From Caprella mutica (lineage: Eukaryota; Arthropoda; Malacostraca; Amphipoda; Caprellidae), in NCBI GenBank assembly GCA_947561585.1, contig CANNZV010001471.1, positions 1 through 64,000 on the forward strand: 64,000 bases of DNA. The letters are read 5' to 3'. Under the pieces are notes generated by a model that searched no databases, was not told the origin of the DNA, and saw only the letters and a program-made list of their open reading frames with translations. Shown in pieces: positions 44,146-56,082 of the stretch. Numbering within the stretch: position 1 is the first letter of the stretch; the number at the start of each line of letters is the position of its first letter. A program made the position numbers and the translations under genes.

Positions 44146-44430
44146 TGACAGCATTTATTTACAGGCAGTGACAGCACTTATTTACCGTCAGTGACAGCAC
44201 TTATTTACAGTCAGTGACAGCACTCATTTACAGTCAGTGACAGCCCTTATTTGCAGTCAGTGACAGCACTTATTTACAGTCAGTGACAGCAATCATTTAC
44301 AGTCAGTGACAGCACTTATTTGCAGTCAGTGACAGCACTCATTTACAGTCAGTGTCAGCACTTATTTACAGGCAGTGACAGTACTCATTTACAGTCAGTG
44401 ACAGCACTTATTTACAGTCAGTGACAGCAC
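44146..44430. repeat. Minisatellite, 23-bp unit, about 12 copies
   Basis: Core CAGTCAGTGACAGCACTTAT then TTA; variants CTCATTTACAG, TTTGCAG, GGCAGTG and CCCTTAT. Confidence 0.95.
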
Positions 44431-44605
44431 AACTTTTATTTATAAGTACGAATCAATTCCTTTTTTTAGAGTAAAATCACTAATGATTTGAATACTTACA
44501 ATGAGAAATCGAGGGAATTATTTTCTTAATTTAATCAATTCTTTTGAATTCATCAGCAAAATCTTAAATGAAAATCTCCCAAACTAAAAGGCGGAGATTA
44601 GAAGA

Positions 44606-44643
44606 GAGAGGGAGGGAGAGAGAGAGAGAGAGAGAGGGGGGGG
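44606..44643. repeat. GA microsatellite ending in a G run
   Basis: GAGGGAGGGAGAGAGAGAG, continuing as (AG)n and closing with nine G residues. Confidence 0.9.
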
Positions 44644-44734
44644 ATCTGTCTGGATATCATTCGAATGAATTAATCTCATTCTGCAAGAACCTCCTGAAAT
44701 AATATTATTATTTGCTCTTCATCAGATCAAGAAT

Positions 44735-44856
44735 TTGAACAGAGTAGGTCACGAATTTGGTCAGAGTAGACTACGAATTTGGTCAGAGTAGACTACGAAT
44801 TTGGTCAAAGTAGGTCACGAATTTGGAGACATTAGGTCACGAATTTGGCCAGAGGT
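44735..44856. repeat. Minisatellite, 22-bp unit, about 5-6 copies
   Basis: Core AGTAGACTACGAATTTGGTC with AGTAGGTCACG and GACATTAGGTCACG variants. Confidence 0.88.
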
Positions 44857-44874
44857 ACTTGTGTAGTTTTAGGA

Positions 44875-45071
44875 AAATTAGGTCTCCGGTATAAATAACA
44901 CTTATCAGTTAGATGTATAGGGAGGAGGAGAAGGGGGATGGATGCCCATGCCAGGTCATTAAAACAATTATGATTTATGCAGTACAATAAACTAGCGGGT
45001 ACGACAAACTAGATAACGACCATTTATGTTGAGAAGCCACTTATAATTCCGAGACCGAAATTTCCGGCCAC
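44875..45071 (-). mobile_element. TIR element with GGTCTCG ends and core F (inverted copy of 30840-31046)
   Basis: The right end ATTCCGAGACCGAAATTTCC then GGCCACC is the inverse of the 30840 left end; the left end AATTAGGTCTCCGG is the inverse of its right end. The interior GCAGTACAATAAACTAGC, CGACAAACTAG and CGACCATTTATG is core F in minus orientation. Confidence 0.65.
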
Positions 45072-45810
45072 CAGTTGTGTACCAGTCATATCTCTCTTTT
45101 CATGTTACCATATATAAGTTTTCAGTCTCAATATAATGGTTACTTTGATCATTGTACAGGAAGTACCAAATATCCTCAAACATTTTTTAGGAACATTATT
45201 CCAAAAGGAATATTCCAATCAGTGGGAACTACGTATTAATGCGTCACTGGAACCATGTTCTGATTTTTCTCGCAAACACTAATATTATGTAGGACTAAAT
45301 AAATAAATGTTAACCATTTGAAAAGCATGGCTATATTTGTTACACCTATCAGGTTACGAAAAATAATATGAATTTCAATTCTTTTCCAATCATATTTCAC
45401 ATTTGAATCAATAAATCATTAATGTTTTTTTTATCTATCAAAATCACTTACAGTTTCCGAAAGATTTTAATGAACAAAAGGCATTTCAAATTCAATTAAT
45501 TTGTTCGTTGTTCGTGTGTACGAATGCAATAACTGATTAAAAATTCGCCTTTACCTTCATGTTTATTATTTTTATATTTCCTATATTCCTCTAAGTTTTA
45601 AAACGTAATAAATAGTTTGAAAGTAATTAACAATATCCATTTGAAATGTTTATTTTGATTGACTATTTTTAATGTAATGAGATATATCTTTGAAGAGCTT
45701 AACTTTAAAACATATTGCATACTTTAACTGTTATTTAATTGACAATGGAATTACGTAAGAATTCAAACGTTTAATATTGTTGAAGATGTAAATATGTATT
45801 AGTGGGTTAA
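45072..45810. other. Intergenic DNA, about 740 bp
   Basis: AT-rich, unique in this window, no ORF over 60 codons. Confidence 0.45.
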
Positions 45811-45888
45811 GGTAAGTTACGAATTATCGGACAGTTACACATTTTAGATCATGTAGGGAAATAAAATAACAATTTAACTTGTTGTTGT
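45811..45888. mobile_element. Left arm of a GGGTAAGTT MITE
   Basis: GGTAAGTTACGAATTATCGG, ACAGTTACACATTTTAGATC and TTTAACTTGTTG are present; the right arm is absent after GTCACAGAGCGC. Confidence 0.65.
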
Positions 45889-47975
45889 CACAGAGCGCAC
45901 TTCACAACAGTAGATGTACTAGAAAAAGATAGAAAGCTAATCAGTTAAAACCTACATATATAAAAATTCATATTTAAATATACAAACAACTTAATTTTAC
46001 AAGTTAATTTATTGAAAATGACAAAAAGTTCTGCAACAAACTGCAATATTCAAACTCTTGTCTTGGGTACTTCTGCCAAGAAACGATTTAATTAAAAAGC
46101 CAACACAGCATTTAAGCATTCTCACCTAACTAGTTTTTGTCCCAAACACCAGTCACTACCTCTCCTCTCGATTACTAGTATACATTGGCGCAAACCACAT
46201 CACTCAAAACAATGGCAGCTGTTTTACCAGTTAACTTGAATTGTTAATGGCCAAGCTCTAATCAAATATAAATTATCTGCAACGCACAAAAATACATCAG
46301 AACAAAACGAGTCTAGAGAAATTTAGTATATGCCTACTATTGCCTAGACTCTACACAAATCACACCCTACTCTAATGACACAAAATGTAGCTCCATGTCT
46401 CACTAAGTAGTACTTTAAATGGTTCAATGTCTCACTAAGTACATTAAATGGTTCCATGTCTCACAAGTACATTAAATGACTCCGTGTCTCATCAGTAGTC
46501 TTTTCACGCTTCCTCTCCTACAGTCTAAGATCAAGCTGCTCCAACACCTGCATATTAAATTATTTCAAACTGCAGTGGCTACAGGAATCTACAAGCAATA
46601 ACTGCAATCAACAAGAAAAATGATTTCCCTTTAATATGATTTATCGTTGTAAAATTTTGTATATACCTTTCCAATGTTTAATTATCATATTGATGATTAT
46701 AATTATATAAAGCAAATTACTATTACTCAATGTATAGACTGAAGTTAAACTATACTAATGACATTAATTAAAACGATTAATTTTATTTGCTATTTCTATT
46801 TAATTATATATAAATAACCTAACTATAAATTACTGTTTTTATTGTCTCTTTATTTTGCAGTACATTTCTGATCATTATATACTGATTTACAATTAAAAAG
46901 AAGTTATTATTATGCACCGTAACAATATATACCATATATTGCTTTATTTGCATCTAAAAATCAACTGCGAATCTTTACCTCAAAAAATGATTGGTATTTC
47001 ATAATTATTGTTACAGTTGTATTTGAATTAATATTATAAATATTATACAGAATTACGAGTCACATTTAATGGCAAGAATCTTTAATCAATTACCATGGAG
47101 TTAAAAGAACAGTATAGTTAGTTTTAATGCGTTAATTAATGTTCAAAATAATCTTACAAATGCATGAAGTTTTGTGCAGTCTAAAACAGTGCAATTTAAA
47201 TTCACAGACTAAATGACTTTGTTTTTGAAGTAATAAGTTAACATTTAGCAGAGTAAATGGCAAAGTATCTATCTACTTTAAGTTAAATAAATTACTAATT
47301 TACCGAAAATATCCCTTTAGGACCAAGGTATAATAGCACTTTGGTTTGACCACCACAATCTTATCAAATTTTTATTGTATTTTGAAACGGATTGTTTCAT
47401 TGACAATTAGACCCTTCAGACCCTTTACGGTCAATTAGAAAAATATTATTATGAATGTGACCCAAACCATTACTTAAGAACTTCAAAATCTCTCTTCATG
47501 TCCGACGCACCACTTCCAGCGAAGTTTGCGCCGTAAGAGGCGCTTTTGCCGCGTAACTAATGCCATCTATCGACGAACAAATCACCTACATTCTGCAGAG
47601 TAATGAGCCTTCCTCTAAATAAAGTGGCAATATTAATAATAAAATGGAACCAATCGCTCTCTAACTGCCGCTATCAAAATCAGATTTGGAACGACAAAAT
47701 ACGGAAATGCGCTCTGATAAATTGCTTAACATTTCCGTCGTTTCCTCCGTTGAGCCAAGCTTTAAAATGAGGTAAAACAAGATACTAAATAACGCAAACT
47801 TATATAATTCAGTTAACTATTTTATTTAAGTATCACACTACTCATCTTTTAAACTCTCTGTGATTGTTACATTCAATAGGAGAAGGTAATGTTTTCTGCA
47901 TAGTTTATTATTTAGTAACTTATTTAATCCTAACAAAATAATAAATTTGATTAACTAAGGATTAATTTGGAAACT
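45889..47975. other. Longest relatively unique region, about 2.1 kb
   Basis: Few repeats except the small one at 46392-46494. At 47470-47770 the composition is less AT-rich (CCAGCGAAGTTTGCGCCG, TTTGCCGCGTAACTAATGCC). I find no ORF or splice-like structure that convinces; it may be intron or regulatory DNA. Confidence 0.4.
46392..46494. repeat. Degenerate tandem repeat, about 30 bp, 3-4 copies
   Basis: TCCATGTCTCACTAAGTA, TCAATGTCTCACTAAGTACA, TCCATGTCTCACAAGTACA and TCCGTGTCTCATCAGTA, each followed by TTAAATGG-like sequence. Confidence 0.75.
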
Positions 47976-48156
47976 GGGTAAATTTCATGTTATCGGACAG
48001 CTCCATATTATTGGTCATATAAGAAAAAGTATATAATTATTGTTTAACCGTCATTTTAATTGGTATATAATTACAATAAAAGTTGAACAATAACTACAAT
48101 AAACTTCTTCCTGATGTAATCGATAATGTGGAACCGTTTGATATCTCGGAATTACT
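47976..48156. mobile_element. MITE, GGGTAAGTT family (181 bp)
   Basis: GGGTAAATTTCATGTTATCG and GACAGCTCCATATTATTGG face GATAATGTGGAACCG and TTTGATATCTCGGAATTAC. The loop has only a remnant of the GGTATCC palindrome (AATTGGTATATAATTACAAT). Confidence 0.75.
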
Positions 48157-48920
48157 CTGTAAAGAGTTTTTAACTGAAAACTAATTATCATTCCACTAAT
48201 GTATTCATCCTTTAATGTAAGCACAATAGATATATGGAACTATTCATTACATTCTAATCGAAAAAGATCTCTATTTGCCCCTCTTCAATTATTCTACTGC
48301 TGAGACTATAAATATCTGCTCATTCTTTCCGGCAATTAGAAGAAACAAAACCCTACATCATTTACTCGTGTAATTTCTGTTACAATGGAACGTTCGTTGG
48401 TGTGTTCCAGGATAAAATATCCTTTACTATAGAGGCTCTATTAAAAAGCTACTCTTTTCGCTAGGAATGCTCGGTAGGGAGCAAAACTCCGAAACAAATG
48501 ATACTCAACAACAACAAATGTTAACCATTAATTTATCAGTTGGTGAATACTTTAAACTAACTTTATAACTTTGCATACAAAGAATATAAATAGAACACAA
48601 TTAAGTAGGTTTATAACCGTTTTGAAAATAGATAAAAATAAGAAAATACTGAATGTCTTACAAAGAATTAGAGACAAGGAGTCGTTATATCTAGATGAAA
48701 TTTTCATTGGGTTTACACAGTTCCTTGAGATATACCATTCAGTATATTTTTAACTAACAATTTTTAGGGAAAAGGTATATGATGTTATAATATCCCCATT
48801 TTTGCCACCATAACATATAATTCAAACTACTGTCCACTTAAATATAATTCTTTTTAACTGCTTTCAATGAAATTGCTTAACTTTAATCAGTTTTTGACAT
48901 ATCAATTATTTACTAGGTTA
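48157..48920. other. Intergenic DNA, about 760 bp
   Basis: About 48280-48500 is more complex and unique. A 60-codon plus ORF (48571-48753) is lysine/isoleucine-rich as expected from AT bias; not called. Confidence 0.4.
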
Positions 48921-49035
48921 GGGCAAGTTCCTAGTTATCGTGTGTGTATGAATTTATGATCATATCATATGAAAAAAAAAAAATTAAACTTTTATTGTTA
49001 TTGGTATTAAAAAGTTCAATGATTGTAATTATACT
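48921..49035. mobile_element. Degraded left part of a GGGTAAGTT MITE
   Basis: GGGCAAGTTCCTAGTTATCG, a disrupted middle (GTGTGTGTATG), then GATCATATCATATG, AAACTTTTATTG and TTATTGGTATTAAAAAG. The right arm is missing. Confidence 0.5.
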
Positions 49036-49537
49036 AGTGTATTTTCCCGTTAAAAATAACTGGTTCCAATAGAATTAATATTAATGTAGCCTAACCCTTT
49101 AAAAGTATACTTCTCGTTAAAAAAATCATTAGAACTGAAATATCATATCAATATTTTCCCGTGCGAATTATTGCTACATTTTACATGGAAATAAAATAAA
49201 AACTATTTAAGAAAAATATGTCTTTTGCTTGAAATTTATTATAAATCTGAAGGTATTTTCTTTTTTCGGATTCATTCTTTTCGGTTTTTTGTTTTCTTTG
49301 TTGTTATTTCCCTATTATGCAGTTGTTTCTTGATATATTCCTATGATTTATTTTTCCGTCTGTATCTATTTGTATTATATTTATATGTTTTCGTTTTTTT
49401 TTTCGGATTATTTTTTTATCTTTGGTCGGATTTTTTTTCGGATTTTTCTCCCAGATTTTTGTTATTCTGGATTTTAAGTGACTCTTATTTAATTTTTGAA
49501 AGTGGGAAACGGAATATATTTAATTATTTTTACATAT
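49036..49537. other. Intergenic DNA, T-rich
   Basis: T-rich on plus from about 49250 to 49500 (TTTTTTTTCGGATTATTT). A 164-codon plus ORF (49225-49719) reads as a string of F, L, Y and S and runs on into the 42-bp array. Composition and repeat content, not coding, explain it. Confidence 0.45.
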
Positions 49538-50129
49538 CCAAGCAAGAAGGATTTATTCTTGAGATATTCCCATATTATTCCAGGAATAGATCATTCTTGC
49601 TCTGTATATTCCCATATTATTCCAGGAATAGATCATTCTTGCTCTGTATATTCCCATATTATTCCAGGAATAGATCATTCGATCTTGCTCTGTATATTCC
49701 CATATTATTCCAGGAATAGATCATTCGATCTTGCTCTGTATATTCCCATATTATTCCAGGAATAGATCATTCTTGCTCTGTATATTCCCATATTATTCCA
49801 GGAATAGATCATTCGATCTTGCTCTGTATATTCCCATATTATTCCAGGAATAGATCATTCGATCTTGCTCTGTATATTCCCATATTATTCCAGGAATAGA
49901 TCATTCTTGCTCTGTATATTCCCATATTATTCCAGGAATAGATCATTCTTGCTCTGTATATTCCCATATTATTCCAGGAATATCTCATTCTTGCTCTGTA
50001 TATTCCCATATTATTCCAGGAATAGATCATTCGATCTTGCTCTGTATATTCCCATATTATTCCAGGAATAGATCATTCTTGCCTTGGATATTTCCTTATT
50101 ATCCCAGGAGTTAATCCTTTTTGCCTTGG
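49538..50129. repeat. Inverted-repeat element expanded by a 42/46-bp minisatellite
   Basis: Outer arms CCAAGCAAGAAGGATTTA (left) and TAATCCTTTTTGCCTTGG (right) are inverse. Between them about 12 units carry TATTCCCATATTATTCCAGG, AATAGATCATTC and TTGCTCTG; some include an extra GATC (46 bp instead of 42). The hairpin at 19501-19560 appears to be the same element without an array. Confidence 0.92.
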
Positions 50130-50166
50130 ATTATACAATTCACATGGGTCTTTATTATATAGAGAC

Positions 50167-50224
50167 ATTTTTTTCTTATATATGATCGAAGATGTGGAAT
50201 CATACAATAACTCGAAACTTACCC
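50167..50224. mobile_element. Right arm of a GGGTAAGTT MITE
   Basis: TTTTTTTCTTATATATGATC, GAAGATGTGGAATCATACAA and TAACTCGAAACTTACCC; no left arm is seen, as the array element lies directly upstream. Confidence 0.65.
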
Positions 50225-51563
50225 AACTAATTACAGAAGTAGTTCCAAACTGACAAATCCTGATAATTATCGGATATATTGTTCTATTTGTTGGCAGAGA
50301 TGATATCTGCGATAGAGATTACTTTTCGCATACAAACATTGGTAAAAAATATACACGGAGAGAAAAAGTTTACCCACGTGGTCATATTACTGCTCACCAA
50401 ATTATGCTTTGAATCAATATATTACGTGAGTTGGTTGGACTGTATTCATGTTTTGACGTGTGTTATAACAACTATGTTCAATTCATTTTATGGATTGAAT
50501 CAACTTACTATGAGAGTTAAAAGTTACTTTTTTGAGAATTTTAACGTATGTTGAAGCAACTATGACAGAGTGAATTGTAGTAACTCACACAGACTGTTAA
50601 TCCAATGTATCTGGTGTATAAATTAACTTATTATGCGAGTTGGCGCTACTTTTTTAAGTTTAGGAGTGAGTTTGTTTTTACCAACATCAATTTAACTACT
50701 TTTAAGTAGTACCTGCAACTCACCACGTAGGTAGGGTCAAAATCAAACCGTTCATATAATCAAATTTGATTTGATTAAACTAATCCTTTCTCTGTTTGTA
50801 TTTTCAATTAATACAGGGTAAAGGAACCATCTACCACTTTGACCATTCACTCACAAATGTTAAATAGACCCTGTACCACTTTTTCACTTTTGTAAATTTT
50901 GTAATTAACATTGTCTTAATAAAAATAAGGAAGATAAAGAAATATTAACAGGTTTCAAGTTATTGAAAATAAGATCTAGTTACCTCTAGTACCTATATTT
51001 ATTTTTATTTTCGAAATGTTTTATCACGATGGCTTCCACTAACAAAATTATAAAAAGTTTCACCAAACTATTTAATATTTCCATCACACCCAACCTACCT
51101 CAATAAATAATAATGTAAATGCTCTTTCCTAAATAATAATTAGTTTGTTAGCTTCATCCATCTCAATTTCAATTAATTATTTCAGCTCTAAATAGAAGTA
51201 ACTTTTGCAAGAAAAACTTATTAGAACTTTCTGCAGCTCATGATATATAGCATTGATTATAGTGATTTAGGGCTATATTTTATATATATTTTTATGTGCA
51301 TTCTAATCTGTATCTTTTATATTTTAATAAAATATATTTAATAGCTTTATGAGCGTCAATAACACATCATTTAAATTTTTATTATTCTATTAAACCTAAA
51401 AATATTTTCCGGTTTATTATTTAAACTAATTTAAAAGAATGAAATTTGGTTTATTTTTGTCTTTTTTTTTATGTATTGTTCAAATATTACAAAAGTCTCC
51501 GGTAATTAGTCCGAATATTTGATTTATTATTTTCATTAAATTATCGGTAAGGGATTGGCAACT
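50225..51563. other. Intergenic DNA, about 1.34 kb
   Basis: A 91-codon plus ORF (50279-50554) begins MFYLLAEMISAIEITFRIQT. It has mixed composition, yet shows no domain, no Kozak context of note and no supporting neighbours, so it stays uncalled. The remainder is AT-rich. Confidence 0.4.
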
Positions 51564-51713
51564 AGGTTAAGTTGCGAGTTATTGGATAGTTCCACATTTA
51601 CGTCCATATAGGAAATAATAAATTAGTGTTACTATTTACAAAGTTGATTTAATTATTTATAATTTCTTACATAATCGTTGATATGGAACCGTCCGATAAC
51701 TCGGAACTTACCC
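51564..51713. mobile_element. MITE, GGGTAAGTT family (150 bp)
   Basis: GGTTAAGTTGCGAGTTATTG and GATAGTTCCACATTTACG face GATATGGAACCGTCCGATAA and CTCGGAACTTACCC. CAACT lies on both sides (51557 and 51717), a possible short target duplication. Confidence 0.8.
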
Positions 51714-52379
51714 TTCCAACTCATATATTATGCCTATAAGGTATTCATTGGACTATCTATTTAATCATTACAATTCAAGTGAAACTCTTTACTGTTTTTT
51801 TCTGTAGCAATTTGTCTGCAGATAGAGAAGAGTCACCCCTAATAAGGAACTGTGTCACGGTTTGCACGCTAGGAAATCCCCATGTCACGGCGGTAGTGTT
51901 TACAAAATATCAAATAAAATGCAGGGCATAAATGGTTTTTTATACACAAATATGATTCACGAATTAAGAATTTATAAAAGGAAAATATTAAATATAAAAG
52001 AGGGCATAAATGTTACTATACTATACATATAGCATAAATGTTACTATACATGTAGCATAAATGTTACTATACATATGTACAAATGCGATTTACCAAATGT
52101 GTCACTAGCAAAACACTTATACCCCATAAAAATACGTATAAAATTAACCAATGACATAGTGGTATGTTAATTTTATACGTATACATAGTGCTATGTTATC
52201 TATATTAGGGATGGTACCTAATATGCATTTATTTAGTGTTACAGTACCCCATTGTGACACCATTGTGACAGTGAATACTTTTCATTGTTACTCTAGTTAC
52301 TCTTTGGAAGCATGGAGCGACTCTTACGTACACTCACTAATGAGCATCGACATACAGGTGAGGTGTGAATGTTCCACAA
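51714..52379. other. Intergenic DNA with a 3-copy repeat
   Basis: Apart from the small array at 52003-52076 there is a palindrome-like pair, AAAATACGTATAAAATTAAC (about 52128) and GTTAATTTTATACGTAT (about 52167). No gene is called. Confidence 0.4.
52003..52076. repeat. Short tandem repeat, about 24 bp, 3 copies
   Basis: Each copy reads GCATAAATGTTACTATACAT and a few more bases. Confidence 0.85.
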
Positions 52380-52881
52380 CATTTGCCCATTTGTACAATC
52401 TCGAGAATGCGCTTCGAGTTCTAAACCCCCAAATGCAAAGCGTCCGTTAATGCCTTCGTTTTTTTTAGTTAGAAATAGAATATTGATATATGCGTTAAAG
52501 GGGGGCGTATCACCCCCGAACCCCCCTGTCAGCTCACTGAACAATCATGAAGTGTGCAGTTCAACAAACTAGCGGATACATCAAACTACATAACGGCTAT
52601 TTATGTAATGAAGTAATCTTCATTTATTTCCTGTCATTTTGTTGAGCTTTTCAAATTTATCTGTATACATAAATGAGATTATTTTGAAATTTTCAACGTA
52701 AATGGCTGTTACGTTGTTTGTTGTATCTGCTAGTTTGTTGTACTGCATACTTCATGATTATTTAATGACCTATCACGGGGGTCTGGTGTATTGGTATTCT
52801 ATTTCATCATATATATGAAAGGAAGGTATTAGGGGTTAAAACGCGTAGCGCATTCTCGAGATTGTTCAAATCGACAAATGA
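52380..52881. mobile_element. TIR element (GATTTGCACAATCTCG ends) with core F, about 500 bp
   Basis: The left end GCCCATTTGTACAATCTCGA then GAATGCGCT is mirrored by AGCGCATTCTCGAGATTG at the right. Inside, core F is present twice in opposite orientation: 52505-52608 (minus; CCCCCTGTCAGCTCACTG, GCGGATACATCAAACTAC) and 52703-52777 (plus; TTTGTTGTATCTGCTAG, TTTGTTGTACTGCATACTTC). The element is therefore a larger, foldback version of 7336-7652. ORFs of 67-85 codons here read through the repeat and are not genes. Confidence 0.72.
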
Positions 52882-53157
52882 TGCGGAAAATATACACAGG
52901 AATATTAGTACAAACAAGTATAGATGTACACACTGCTACATAATACATACAGTTACACAACACACATAGCTACACAGTACACACAGCTACACAAAAGAGA
53001 TACACAGCCACACAGCAACACAATAGAGGTATACAGCGCCCCTGTCGGCCTCGCTCACCATTAACTGGAGTGCTCTCCAATGCTGATGAGAGCTGACAAC
53101 TTAATGTCCTAATCTTAAAACTGCACTCGATGAATGGCCTCCTGAAATGAGCTGCAG
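52882..53157. other. Low-complexity ACACAG-rich DNA
   Basis: TACACAGCTACACA-type words from about 52925 to 53030 form a degenerate short repeat. The rest is unremarkable. Confidence 0.5.
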
Positions 53158-53266
53158 TGGATACGGAGGGGAGGGGGATTGGGTGGATACGAAGGGGAGG
53201 GTGGATACTGAGGGTGGGAGAGTGGATACGGGAGGAGGGGGGGGGGGGGTAGGGTGGATAGATGTG
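53158..53266. repeat. G-rich tandem-like tract
   Basis: GTGGATACGGGAGG-like words repeat with growing G runs, culminating in 13 consecutive G followed by TAGGG. On the plus strand it could form G-quadruplexes. Overlapping 62-98 codon minus ORFs are proline-rich readouts of this tract. Confidence 0.8.
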
Positions 53267-53878
53267 GACACGGGAATATTGTCAGAGTGTTGCCCCAATA
53301 CATTTTCTACTTCAGATACTATTTCATATATCATAAAGACTATAATTAATGTAACATAACCTTGCCAAAGTCTTTTTAACAAAATATTTCCTATCAAATG
53401 TTAATATCGCAAAATAGTTAGTATAATATTTTATTTAGTTCGGTAAAGCCTTGAATGTTTTCGAGAGCATTCTATAAAACAGCCAATAACAGTTCAACTT
53501 CAGGAAATATTTGCAAAACAAATAAAATATGCTATTCTACATACCCGATAAATGCTTGCTGGAGAAAAAGAATTTTTTTCAATCTTTGAAAACATATTTT
53601 AGTTATGAATAAATTTTAAGGGTGAAGAGCTTTCACCGACAAAGTTTAAATTCCTCAATATTATATTTACGGAAGTTTCCTTATGATAATTATTAGTTTG
53701 ATGGAATGGAAGTTAGGGATATCCTTTTCAGGTAATGGAAATGTTTCTCCGTACTCCGAGAGAGATAATTTGTTTATTCAAATCAAGGGAGACGGGAGCC
53801 TGTGACTGGAATTCGTAAGGAGGATTCGTCTGCAGTGAGACTTAACTTCTTTGATGGATTCTTCTGAGATGATACAGC
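53267..53878. other. Intergenic DNA, about 610 bp
   Basis: No gene or bounded repeat recognised. Confidence 0.4.
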
Positions 53879-54210
53879 GTGAAACAAATGTAACTTGAGA
53901 CAGCATAAATCACAAACACATGCCATTGTATGAAACAAATAAACACATAAGACAACATAGGACATACAATTACAATGCATTTAACAAATATAACTTGATA
54001 CAGCATAAATCACATTAAAGACAATACACTGCAAAAACATAAGAAACATTTCAATGCATGAAACAAAGAAACACTGGAGACAGCATGAAACATGTGAAAC
54101 AGATGCCATTGTATGAAACAAATTAAGACATGAGAAAAATATATAACACTGTGAAGCATGAAACAGTATAAAACAAATAAAACATAAGATAGTACAGAAC
54201 ATATAAAATA
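53879..54210. repeat. Degenerate repeat of about 80-110 bp, 3 copies
   Basis: ATAACTTGATACAGCATAAA, GTAACTTGAGACAGCATAAA and CACTGGAGACAGCATGAAAC recur with ATGCCATTGTATGAAACAAA between them. Drift is strong. Minus ORFs over it (65-88 codons, F/C-rich) are shadows. Confidence 0.6.
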
Positions 54211-54265
54211 AATGAAAATTCATGAAAAAAAAAAAATTGGTCCACAAAAAATTAAAGATTTCATG

Positions 54266-54650
54266 AAATCGTAATTCCTATACATTAATTCCTATATTCC
54301 TATACATTAATTCCTCTATTCCTATACATTAATTCCTATATTCCTATACATTAATTCATATATTCATATACATTAATTCCTATATTCCTATACATCAATT
54401 CCTATATTCCTATACATCAATTCCTATATTCCTATACATTAATTCCTATATTCCTATACATTAATTCCTCTATTCCTATACATTAATTCCTATATTCCTA
54501 TACATTAATTCCTATATTCCTATACATTAATTCCTATATTCCTATACATCAATTCCTATATTCCTATACATCAATTCCTATATTCCTATACATTAATATT
54601 CTTATATTCCTATACATTAATATTCTTATATTCCTATACATTAATTCTTT
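54266..54650. repeat. Minisatellite, 22-bp unit, about 17 copies
   Basis: Core ATTAATTCCTATATTCCTAT then AC; variants CTCTATTCC, CATATATTC, CATCAATTCC and a TATTC insertion in the last two units. Confidence 0.95.
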
Positions 54651-54965
54651 TGAGAACATGACTATGTGTATAAATTAAAGGCATAGTATAACGCAGTCAA
54701 TAGATTACAGACTGTTGATTGAGGACATACTTTGGATCTTTGTGGTTGACTTTATTAAGTAGAGATTCCATTGCTTGAGGTAATGTATGAATAATGAATA
54801 GAACATTTAATTAACATACAACAATTCAGTTGTTTGTTGTGGAGATTTGACAATTAAATCATATGATTAATTCATATGATAAATTCATTATATGATTAAT
54901 TCATTATATGATTACTGATTATTTCATATCCTTATTTCATATGATTAAGTCAAATAATTAATCAC
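54651..54965. other. Intergenic DNA
   Basis: At 54856-54935 CATATGATTAATTCATTATA-like words repeat. No gene. Confidence 0.45.
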
Positions 54966-56082
54966 TAATGATAGATAGACCCTTTACTCACTAGTGTTAG
55001 ATAGACCCTTTACTCACTAGTGTTAGATAGACCCTTTACTCACTAGTGTTAGATAGACTCTTTACTCACTAATGTTAGATAGACCCTTTACTCACTAGTG
55101 TTAGATAGACCCTTTACTCACTAGTGTTAGATAGACCCTTTACTCACTAGTGTTAGATAGACCCTTTACTCACTAGTGTTAGATAGACCCTTTACTTACT
55201 AATGTTAGATAGACCCTTTACTCACTAGTGTTAGATAGACCCTTTACTCACTAGTGTTAGATAGACCCTTTACTCACTAGTGTTAGATAGACTCTTTACT
55301 CACTAGTGTTAGATAGACTCTTTACTCACTAGTGTTAGATAGACCCTTTACTCACTAGTGTTAGATAGACTCTTTACTCACTAGTGTTAGATAGACCCTT
55401 TACTCACTAATGTTAGATAGACCCTTTACTCACTAGTGTTAGATAGACCCTTTACTCACTAATGTTAGATAGACTCTTTACTCACTAGTGTTAGATAGAC
55501 CCTTTACTCACTAATGATAGATAGACCCTTTACTCACTAGTGTTAGATAGACCCTTTACTCACTAATGTTAGATAGACCCTTTACTCACTAGTGTTAGAT
55601 AGACTCTTTACTCACTAGTGTTAGATAGACCCTTTACTCACTAATGTTAGATAGACCCTTTACTCACTAGTGTTAGATAGACCCTTTACTCACTAATGTT
55701 AGATAGACTCTTTACTCACTAGTGTTAGATAGACCCTTTACTCACTAATGATAGATAGACCCTTTACTCACTAGTGTTAGATAGACCCTTTACTCACTAA
55801 TGTTAGATAGACCCTTTACTCACTAATGTTGGATAGACCCTTTACTCACTAATGTTAGATAGACCCTTTACTCACTAATGTTGGATAGACCCTTTACTCA
55901 CTAATGTTAGATAGACCCTTTACTCACTAATGTTAGATAGACCCTTTACTCACTAATGTTAGATAGACCCTTTACTCACTAATGTTGGATAGACCCTTTA
56001 CTCACTAGTGTTAGATATACCCTTTACTCACTAGTGTTAGATATACCCTTTACTCACTAGTGCTAGATAGACCCTTTACTAT
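54966..56082. repeat. Minisatellite, 26-bp unit, about 43 copies
   Basis: Core TTAGATAGACCCTTTACTCA followed by CTAGTG or CTAATG. GACTC, TTGGATAG and GATAGATAG variants mark blocks; a block with TAATGATAGATAGACCC at about 55511 recurs at about 55748, suggesting a multi-unit duplication of about 235 bp. TTGGATAG variants occur only in the right third. Confidence 0.97.

Noticed and set aside
49225..49719. 164-codon hydrophobic ORF, possible membrane protein
   Set aside because: A T-rich stretch reads as F/L/Y residues and then runs into the 42/46-bp array; two frames are open together.
50279..50554. 91-codon plus-strand ORF as a small gene
   Set aside because: No domain, signal, codon-use or neighbour evidence; one ORF of this size is expected by chance in 64 kb.
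53101..53397. Proline-rich minus-strand ORF of 98 codons
   Set aside because: It is the reverse reading of the G-run tract, with no domain and several competing frames.
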